Shown in pieces: positions 12,938-20,909 of a stretch of DNA of 64,000 bases; position 1 is the stretch's first letter; the number at the start of each line of letters is the position of its first letter. A model generated the notes under the pieces. It was given only the letters and a program-made list of their open reading frames with translations. It did no database searches and was not told where the DNA came from. Origin of the DNA: Acanthaster planci. Lineage: Eukaryota; Echinodermata; Asteroidea; Valvatida; Acanthasteridae. Both the position numbers and the translations under genes were made by a program. The DNA is taken from NCBI RefSeq assembly GCF_001949145.1, contig NW_019091394.1, positions 1,942,374 to 2,006,373 on the forward strand. Direction: 5' to 3'.

Positions 12938-13786
12938 GAATATGCGAGTGTGAATAGGGAAGTACTTCACACGCTAGATGCCGATGTCACGTGCTGTATG
13001 GGGGCGTATAGCCGGGGCAAGATTGGCACAGAGACGGCCATTGGGTCAGACAGGAATCTTACGGTAGGACCCCAAAGAACTGCCGAAGTATGGACTGAGG
13101 AGAGCACAGTCACACCGGTTCAAGGAGACTTGACCTCTACAGCGGGAAACAAAATCCCCGATCACACCGACGACCAAGTTGGCTGGGCTGTGGCCGTTCC
13201 CGTGAGCCTAGTGGCGCTGGCGGTGGTGGTAGTGATTGTCCTCGTCCTGTGGAAGACCGAGCACCGGTTTGCCAGACAGTGGGCTGGGCGAGCCCGATTC
13301 CACGCGTACGATCGGCCCTCCCCAGCCGCGACATCGCCGTCGGGAGACGCCGGCATCGACTCCGTACCTGGTGTCACTCGCTCCGTATCCGCTGCACTGT
13401 CTCCCCCGGAAACTCTCTCTCTCCTGAACCGTCCTCCTGGGCACATGGAGGACGAGAAGGGCACGGCCGTAACAGGCGCAGTTTCGCAAACCACGAAGGG
13501 TGCAGCTAGTGCCACCAGCCCACAGAAAGCCATGCACGGCCATCCGCGACCGCCGTATCATCCTCCACCGCCTCCGTCTTCCCCAGGGCCGTCCTCGGAC
13601 AGTGCTCAAGAGGAGGCGAGGGCCCAGGTTCAAGGACCCGAGCTGCACTACGCTGAGCTGGAGATAGCCAGGGGAGCCCATAAAGCACCCGCCCAACTGC
13701 TGAGAGCTGAAAAGACGGAATACGCCATCATCCTTGGAGAGCTGAGGTCACTTGTGAGCACGCCGCTTTCCATCCACCCGAACTGA
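12938..13786 (+). CDS. Membrane receptor tail gene with ITIM and ITSM motifs, no visible Ig domain (5' end uncertain)
   Basis: The frame opens just upstream and can be entered at a good splice acceptor (TTTGTTTCAG, exon from 12938). The first in-frame ATG is 12998. From 12938 it encodes 282 residues. A short Thr/Ser-rich segment leads to a transmembrane helix (VGWAV to LVLW, about 13181-13252), then a 177-residue tail. The tail has a Pro-rich tract with PPYHPPPPP, suiting SH3 binding, and near the end LHYAEL (canonical ITIM) followed 24 residues later by TEYAII (ITSM form, TxYxxI) and GELRSL. This ITIM-plus-ITSM order is that of Siglec/SLAM-type immune receptors. The tail resembles that of the next gene (LQYADL, TSYADI, GELKSL). 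No Ig domain or credible signal peptide is visible in frame. Either an upstream exon lies undetected or the gene has lost its ectodomain. A polyadenylation signal (AATAAA) is at 14262-14267. Confidence 0.72.
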   Translation, partial: EYASVNREVLHTLDADVTCCMGAYSRGKIGTETAIGSDRNLTVGPQRTAEVWTEESTVTPVQGDLTSTAGNKIPDHTDDQVGWAVAVPVSLVALAVVVVIVLVLWKTEHRFARQWAGRARFHAYDRPSPAATSPSGDAGIDSVPGVTRSVSAALSPPETLSLLNRPPGHMEDEKGTAVTGAVSQTTKGAASATSPQKAMHGHPRPPYHPPPPPSSPGPSSDSAQEEARAQVQGPELHYAELEIARGAHKAPAQLLRAEKTEYAIILGELRSLVSTPLSIHPN

Positions 13787-16390
13787 GGACTGTGCATTAT
13801 CGAAAGAGAGGACTCTTCTCGTTGACAATGAAGGCTGTCCCCTCGAAGCTAGAGTCACTGGAGACTTTTCGTCTCTAAGGTCTTCATGTTTATTATATTT
13901 TTCGGAACGCAACTTGTGTAACCAATTGCACCAATCTGATAAGCACATTCTGCTCTCCGAAGTTAGAATCCACAGTTGAGTCCACATTTGTTGACATTTG
14001 CTAAAGTATATGGTAATGGCAAAAAAAGGCTGAACCATAAATCTGATTATTTGTATCAGGAATTATCAAGAGTTGCTCCAATTTTTGAAGGAACCAGTGG
14101 TTTCCCTACAAATCGCTAAGAGCCTATAATGCCTGAAGGTGCAGACATTTTCACAACGTATGGAAGATTTTGCGGACTCACTTCTGGGGCCGGCGTAACG
14201 CCTCTGTAGCAAGGTTCTTGGGACTTTGAAAATGTAGTAGGCGCCCTGTTATCAGAAATTGAATAAAAAGGGAAATATTTATGACTAAGAATGTCCAAGT
14301 CCCTTGTTATCAGCAGGGTGCTGCATCAATAACAGTTCTCTTTCTTCTAGGGCTTTGACTGTTTGTGCCGTCGGAACTATCACGACTTTACATGACACTG
14401 AAATTCCTATATTAATTTGAATAAAGGGAACCTCGAGCCGTTTGGGGGTTATCTCTTCCTCCGCCGAGAAAAAAAGGTCAACGTATCAACAGTGAGAGCA
14501 TTAATTTATTTTCTTTTCGCTTCTAAATTTCAAAATCACAACTTTAATCATTTTACATGTATAAGAATCGCTTTCGAAAGTGGTTGACATAAAAAGAAAG
14601 TTTAACACTTTCACTCCACTTATGTAGGATTATTTTGTAACGTTATCGAACTTAAATATTCCGAAAGATATCCCCTTTCAGACGAACTGTGTTTGAAACA
14701 AAACCCTTCTTGTTGGATGTGTGGTTTTAATCACAGTGTAGGCCTAAATTCCCAAACAAGGCGAATTGATAAATTTTAAACGTTCAATGTTTTTTTTTCC
14801 TACTGATGATAACACCTAACATTCGGTTTGACCTTCCACGTAAAATTTCTGTCGTTTAATGCAGCAGCGTATAGGATCTGTTTTGTTCCCTTTCCAATCG
14901 ATGAAACTGAAATCTTTGGCTTAATTTTCGAATAAACTTTCGGAGACTATGTGTTGTTTTTAAGGCAAACGCCGTGCTATTAGAATTAAGTACGAAACAG
15001 AGCAGAATCTGTACAGTGACTGGAGGTCTTCCGTACTGCATCTCGGTTTGAAGACTGAACGAATGAATTTTTTTTTTGTTTGGGATTTCAATTCCAACGG
15101 CGTTTGCTAGTCTGCTCCGCCTTTGAACCCATGATCAGATCGGGGGTATAGGGAGACTGTTGGGTGATTATGGGACTATATAATTCTCTTGGAGTTGCTT
15201 CCTAGAGCGACTAAAAAAACAGATAAACCTCACCTCACACGATTTATTGCTGACCTCAATTGTCTTTTATTTGTTGATTTACTGCGTTACAAGAACAGGG
15301 CAATAGGCCACCGAGCAACACTTTCTAAAAAAAAAAAAAAAAAAATCAAGAAGCACATTTTGGTTTCACCATTTGACCAGAAAGAAAATTAGTGAACAGT
15401 GTCTGTCCCCCCAAAAATATAAACAATTTTGAATGCATACGATCCATGCGCGAAGTGCCTTTTTTGCGGAACGCGTCGTCCAAATAGGGGACGTGAAACG
15501 ATTTTTATTAATTGAAGAAGAGTGCGGTATAGCCAGTAGCATATCAAGCTGTTGGTGCGTGTGGGGGCGGGAACAAATTCAAAACGCAAGTGCACTTTCG
15601 GGCTCATTCAACATGATAATGGGGGAGAAAAATATAGCCTATTTATTTGATAAATAAATACACCGATTAGTTTGTTTCCTCCTCACCCATGAATTAATTT
15701 CATTAAAAAAAACATAAATCAAAAATTAAAAAATAACGAGTAACCTCCTGCCCCGACTTCAACCCCCCCACCCTGCTGGATATGCCATTAGCGACAGCAT
15801 ACCAAAGTTGCGGATACAAAACTCAAAGCATGAAATATGTGATTTCGCCAGATATGGGTAAAACTACTTTCAATCGACCACACAATCATTCAACGGAACG
15901 GGTGAATATCATATGATGTTCTCTTAGCCTATCAGAGGGCCCGCAGTAAAAAAATAGTGAAACTACTGTCGACAAAACAGAAAACCTTCTCCTACAAAGA
16001 GATCAGAGCCAAAGGGATTTCCAATTTTCATAATCTCATATCTTTGCTCACTTCTATTTTCGAGGGGTTCAGCAAAGCTGGGGACGTATCAGCGTGGAGA
16101 GCGTGGGCATGTGGTTTGAACATTGTGCAGTTTGCTTTAAGATTATTTTCTCCTCAAGTTCTTTTTAAGAAACAATTTGTCGTTTAATTAATGTACAGGA
16201 AATTTTCGTGCAACTGAGTACGTGTGTGTGATTCTGATTCGAACATACGGAAGTTTCGAACCTCTTGACTGCAACAGTTGCGTCATTCTGATTACAATTC
16301 CGGTTTTTGAAATTCTTATCTTCCTGTAGTCCGACTTGAAATTGCGGGTTTTGAGATCGGTTGTGGAAGTGTCTGGAACGGCAGTGCATA
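13787..16390. other. Intergenic, probable 3'UTR then AT-rich DNA
   Basis: The first 500 bases are probably the 3' untranslated region of the preceding gene, with AATAAA at 14262 and 14421. The rest is AT-rich with homopolymer tracts (an A run near 15327-15345). No exon or known repeat is recognised. A possible splice acceptor (TTCCTGTAG, ending at 16329) lies upstream of the next ATG, so the following gene may have a 5' untranslated exon. Confidence 0.5.
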
Positions 16391-17065
16391 ATGTTGACCG
16401 CTTGGAAACTTCTGTTCGTCCTGGCTGGTGTCTGCACCGCCCCCACACCCAGGATAGGCGCGAACGGGGACCAGTTAGAGCGATCAGAAAATAGCATCGT
16501 CAGCTCCACTGTGAAAGTTTCCGTTGCCCCGCCGCCCGATCTCGGAGTCAAATCGGTCTGGCTCTCGGTTTGCCTCATCGTACCGGCATCTGTCGGACTG
16601 GTCGTCATGGTGACGGTGGGGTGCATCTACGGTCGCAGATGGCTATGCAGGTCCAACAGTTACACCCTCAGCCGCCCGGATCTGGACTCCATCCCCTGTC
16701 AGAACGAACCAGAGCGCACGGACAGCCCGCGCGGGGAAGACACCGTGTACAAGCCTCCCAATCCGCTGGCGGTCTGGCATGGCACGTTGGACATCAGACG
16801 GTACGGCACGGGCTGCCGGCAGCGCCCGGACGAAACCGCGCTACAGGGGACGCTCCCTCGCGGGCCCGAGTGCAGCAAGTCTTTGGAGGATGACCCGTAC
16901 GAAGCACCCCCGCTGCAGTACGCGGACCTTGTGATAGGAACTCGAGGCTATGAGACCATCCGGCGAAGTCAGAAGACATCCTACGCTGATATCGGGGGAG
17001 AGTTGAAGAGCCTGGATAGGAAAGTGTCTTACAAACCGTTTACCAAAAAGAACTACAAGATGTGA
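16391..17065 (+). CDS. Type I membrane protein with ITIM and ITSM motifs and almost no ectodomain
   Basis: A 224-residue single-exon protein. I start at the ATG at 16391 because it opens a good signal peptide (MLTAWKLLFVLAGVCTA, cleavage before PTP). The mature outside segment is only about 35-40 residues and holds no Ig domain or cysteine. The transmembrane helix is about 56-80, followed by GRRW. The 140-residue tail carries LQYADL (canonical ITIM, Tyr177), GYETI (Tyr187) and TSYADI (ITSM form, Tyr198), then GELKSL. Two YxxP motifs (YKPP at Tyr120, YEAP at Tyr170) could suit Crk/Nck-type SH2 domains. Tail similarity to the gene at 12938-13786 supports duplication. The layout resembles a signalling adaptor more than a ligand-binding receptor; this is inference. 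A missing ectodomain exon is the main alternative. Confidence 0.75.
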   Translation: MLTAWKLLFVLAGVCTAPTPRIGANGDQLERSENSIVSSTVKVSVAPPPDLGVKSVWLSVCLIVPASVGLVVMVTVGCIYGRRWLCRSNSYTLSRPDLDSIPCQNEPERTDSPRGEDTVYKPPNPLAVWHGTLDIRRYGTGCRQRPDETALQGTLPRGPECSKSLEDDPYEAPPLQYADLVIGTRGYETIRRSQKTSYADIGGELKSLDRKVSYKPFTKKNYKM

Positions 17066-18619
17066 TACGCCAGCCCCGCTAACAGTAAGAACAAAGCCAA
17101 TACTCCATCCCAACCGCTCTCACAAAAATCACAGAAAATGTTCTTTTATCATTTGTTCTTACCTTCCATTTGACGGAAACAGAGGGGGTCTGTTGTCATA
17201 TCATGTATTCTCGACACTGCTCTAGAAAAAGATCTGACCATGGGTTTGGCCGTTTGGAGGAAGTTGGAGAATTTACTTAAGTAGTATCTAATTGCAACTT
17301 TCGGCTGCTTTGAAACAAACAAACAAACAAACACCCCAACACCCCAACAAACAAACAAACAAACAAGCAACCCAACACCCCAACAAACAAACAAACAAAC
17401 AAACAAACAAACAAACAAACAAACACCCCAACAAACCAACACCCCAACAAACAAACAAGCAGAAAAATTAAGCAAAACATTGATTATTTTTCATTACCTA
17501 TGTTATTAAGTTCGGTTGATAAATTTCTAGAGTTTAATGCAGTGTTTTCAAGCGTTAAGAATCCAATGTCGAGAATGATAGCAATGGAAGAGAAAGGATG
17601 AATCCAAACCGAGTCGTGACTTTGGTGAGAGTGGAACCTGAGTCACAGGGTTAAATGGGAAATAGTCTTCAAGACTGTTGAAGAGCTGAGACTGTTGAAC
17701 AGTTTTTACTTGTGATAGAGGGCTTGCATGGCTGCCATCTTGCAGGCCAGTCCTTTTGTTTCACAGGATATGCACAAAGGAGGTTTCCCCGTGGAACAAA
17801 AGAACTGCCCTACAAGATGTGGCTACTACGCGAAACCTCTATTGTAATATTACACCTGCAATTCCTTGCATCTCCTACAGTAGATTTCAAATGTGTCTAC
17901 TAAACCCTACAACTGCATCCTATAAAGTTATCAAATGTCTGGAAAATTAATTACCACGTGTGTTTTTGAAAACTGTACTTCCTTTTTTGTAGCTAGCAAA
18001 GCCATAACTTGGATTACATTAAAAAACTTTATTGATTTAGGTCATCATGACAACTTGTGACTTTGAAAAATGCAAGCACCGGCTTTTTATAACGTAGGTT
18101 TATCCTTAAAAGTGCATTTATTTTCACTCTGGCGATGTCAAGCACACTGGTTCCCACTCACCCATTTTCCTTCTAACACTGAATACCAGTGTAATCGTCC
18201 AAAAATCATTACGCACCCTGGAATAGATAAGACGCATGCTAACGGAAGCTTTCTGCACTTGCTGCAAGCGTCCTGCACGTGACTGACACTCGCCCAATCA
18301 AATCCCGCAAAGCTGTCCATCAATCCGTGTTGGTAGCCGGCTCCGTTGCATGTTGAAACTGCACGTTTGCATGTCGAAACTTCGAGTCATTCAGAAACCA
18401 AGAGTGATACAGGTTCTTCTGAGATTGCCAAGCTAGGCATTACCTTTTATAGCAGAAGTTTGGTGTGGATTGTTTATCATGCCAAAGCTGTTCAGAAACC
18501 AGAAAGTGAAATGCTAGCTGCAACGATATTTTGAACTCTACATCGAGTTTCAGGTATAAAGAGGACAACAGAATTTCTTGCTGCAAAATTAAATTTGCAC
18601 AAAAATATACATACGTGCG
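17066..18619. other. Intergenic with simple repeat
   Basis: It holds the CAAA/CAACACCC simple repeat at about 17317-17460. Otherwise it is AT-rich DNA in which no exon or known element was recognised. The right part should contain the promoter of the Ig gene that starts at 18620; no defined core motif was identified. Confidence 0.5.
17317..17460. repeat. (CAAA)n / CAACACCC simple repeat
   Basis: Runs of AAAC repeats are interrupted by several ACACCCCAACA blocks. The opposite strand yields an apparent Cys-Leu-Phe-Val-rich frame that is only a product of the repeat. Confidence 0.95.
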
Positions 18620-19372
18620 ATGGCCGTTGCGATCATGGACCTCTTTTCCGCTCTCTGCTTCTTAGTGATTGTCCGGGATGTCTTGCCAGAGCACCTTCTT
18701 GTCGAACCCCACACAGCTGTGCGAACCGGGGCAGGAACAAATGTGACCTTCAGGTGCGAGTCGGTGATCCTAGGCCGGCCCATGACATCTTGTCGGTGGA
18801 TTTTCTTCGGATCCAACTCCAGTATAGTCTCACTCCTCGGAGGGAATTGGACACGCTCGCGGGACACGGACTCCGTGGAGCCACCTGAGGTCTCTCTCAC
18901 GGAGAACGGGACTGCCTGCCTCCTCCGCCTGTCAGCTGTGGGCCCGCGGGACGTCGGCCGGTACCTCTGCGCCGACTTACTGTCCGATGCCCTGTCCAAC
19001 GTGGCCAAGCTCGAGCTGGATTTCTCGGCCGCGCCCATCGCGTCTGGCCCGGCCACCGATCCGCACTCGACTTTGCCTAGTGACATTCCGATCCAGGAAA
19101 TTTGTAACGACGGGGGGTCTTCGAAGGACCACGTGTACCGCGACGTGATCGCCGGTGTCGTCGGCGGGGTCCTCTTACTCATCAGCACCTTGCTAGCCGG
19201 GGTGGCCTGCTACTACTACCGACAGATCCGGCGCATCCGTCGGGAAGACTCGAAGATGGACCTGGACTTTATCCGCATGAAAGCCCAGGCCGCCGCTCTT
19301 CAGAAAGAAACTGAGCTTATGACCAACACTGGAGGCACAACTCGAGGTGACGAAAGGTACCTCACAACCTGA
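18620..19372 (+). CDS. Single-exon Ig-domain type I membrane protein with short tail lacking ITIM
   Basis: A 250-residue protein in one exon. A second ATG at 18635 is also possible; either way a hydrophobic signal peptide leads (MDLFSALCFLVIV). The V-type Ig domain covers about 33-136: Cys46, Trp60 and RDVGRYLC with Cys117, with 71-residue spacing. Potential N-glycosylation sites are NVT, NSS, NWT and NGT. A short stalk leads to a transmembrane helix at about 176-197, with no charged residue inside it. The basic tail starts YYYRQIRRIRR and ends ERYLTT. Unlike the other family members it has no Yxx(L/I) motif. It could be a decoy, an adhesion partner or a co-receptor. It lacks the transmembrane Lys/Arg that ITAM-adaptor partners usually have, so a classical activating partner role is not supported. 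It lies 1.55 kb downstream of the ectodomain-poor ITIM gene on the same strand. Confidence 0.83.
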   Translation: MAVAIMDLFSALCFLVIVRDVLPEHLLVEPHTAVRTGAGTNVTFRCESVILGRPMTSCRWIFFGSNSSIVSLLGGNWTRSRDTDSVEPPEVSLTENGTACLLRLSAVGPRDVGRYLCADLLSDALSNVAKLELDFSAAPIASGPATDPHSTLPSDIPIQEICNDGGSSKDHVYRDVIAGVVGGVLLLISTLLAGVACYYYRQIRRIRREDSKMDLDFIRMKAQAAALQKETELMTNTGGTTRGDERYLTT

Positions 19373-19897
19373 AACGGTTAGATAGCCAATATCCTCCAAA
19401 ACACAGCTCCGTGCAAATACTCTGCGGAATGACAAGTGCTCCTGTCGCAAAAATAATCAGCATTTAACAACTTTGAGACAATATTTGGTCCATATATTGA
19501 CGCTTATTTATTAACCATAAACGATTGGCAAAGTTATTTTTTCCCACACCTTACTGCTTAATTTGAATCCACTTCTTTTTTTTGGGGGGGGGTAGGGTTT
19601 GACGGGTTTTTTGCAAATTCACGCAAGGTGGTTTGCTCAAACTTGTGCGGTCGGTTAATGTTACTTGACTTTTCGATGTATAATTGTTACCTCCCAAGTT
19701 TTTGGAAGTTTACGATGATTTTTATCGGCTTTGGAACTATACATGATTGTGCTCTGTCAACTTCCAATAACTTGGAAGGGACAATATCTACTGTTTGTCT
19801 TTAAACTGTGTCATATAATTAAGAACTATTAGCCATTCTGGTGAGGGATGTGTTGCTAGACCCCTCGTGGACTCAGTAATTATGTTGTTGTACCTGT

Positions 19898-20095
19898 GTG
19901 CCCGAATGCAAGGTCTTTACGTCTAAAAAAACCCCAAAGATACAAAAAACATTTTGCAAGCTTAGCAGACATTATGTTGAGGAACGAATAGGCCTAGGAA
20001 AGAACGAACTTGAAACGATTTTCGATCGTCTCAACAAGAATAAGAAGCGCCACGAATTCCCTCCCTCCATTACAATCAACTGTATACAGGTGTAA
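19898..20095 (+). CDS. Unrecognised possible coding fragment, about 65 residues
   Basis: An open frame starting at a GTG, in frame back to 19880, encodes a basic, lysine-rich peptide containing CVPECKVF and a charged stretch ending in NKNKKRHEFPP. The composition is more protein-like than neighbouring chance frames. It ends at a stop just after CAG|GTGTAA, which resembles a splice donor, so it could be an internal exon or a transposase relic. There is no ATG start and no recognised domain. Confidence 0.2.
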   Translation: MPECKVFTSKKTPKIQKTFCKLSRHYVEERIGLGKNELETIFDRLNKNKKRHEFPPSITINCIQV

Positions 20096-20706
20096 ATGGG
20101 ACATGCTAATGAATATACAACTTGTCTGCTTAGCGGCCCCTATTTAGGGTATGGATTGTTGGGGAGGGACCTGCATATTTCCGGTACGCAAAATGGGGGA
20201 AATAGTGCTCTTCTACTGCCCAGGAGCTTGATCGTTCTGGGCAATGAAAATACAGTATTCAAGATAGAGGTACAAAAGTTGTACACATTTGTTAAATGTA
20301 GATAATTGGGCACCCTCCGAATGCCTGTTTTTTTTTGTGATGATGAAACTATATTTCTTGACGATTCTGGACGGAAATGAAAGGGCGCGCTCTTGTGCCA
20401 CATAAAAGACAGATACTGCTTTGTAATTTGTAAAGTCACCTGTTCGAAACAGATTATTTCACGAGGTTTCAAAATAATGACGCCATCTTCCCGAGACTTA
20501 TTGAAGAGCCATCTTTTGAAGTGGTCATTTTTCCTCTTTATTTGACCTCTGTATTTATACATGTACTTCAGAGGTGCTAGTTCTCAAAAAAGATGAAAAC
20601 AACGAGACAAGATTCCTCGAAGTCGTGCCTCAAACGAAAACTGATATCGCCTCGATCACCTCGTACTCGTCTGTATATTTGTAAGCGGATATTTAACGTG
20701 AAAATA

Positions 20707-20909
20707 CACTACTCATAAAAATTAAAGAAACAAGAGAACAGAATGTTTTTGTCATGGCCTGTATGGGCTACCGTGAAAACAAGAGCCATTAAAGTTATGT
20801 GACAACACCTGAATGATTTTCACATAACTTTAATGCCTCTCGTTCTAACGGTAGCCCATAATGACAAAAACATTCTGTTCTCTTGTTCCTTTAATTCTTT
20901 TGAGTAGTG
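20707..20909. mobile_element. Palindromic foldback MITE, about 203 bp
   Basis: The ends are CACTACTCA and TGAGTAGTG, and almost the whole element is an inverted repeat with arms of about 95 bp. Both arms carry AACAAGAGAACAGAATG, TTTTTGTCAT, ATGGGCTACCG and ATTAAAGTTATGTGA. It has no coding capacity. The termini resemble those of Tc1/mariner-derived MITEs, although a clean TA duplication is not seen (TA on the left, TT on the right). Confidence 0.85.

Noticed and set aside
13137-13696. Several open frames on both strands within the 12938 gene
   Set aside because: They are shadow frames caused by high GC; only the plus frame shows a membrane helix and tyrosine motifs.
17149-17480. Minus-strand Cys-Leu-Phe-Val repeat protein
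   Set aside because: It is a product of the CAAA/CAACACCC simple repeat and nothing else supports it.
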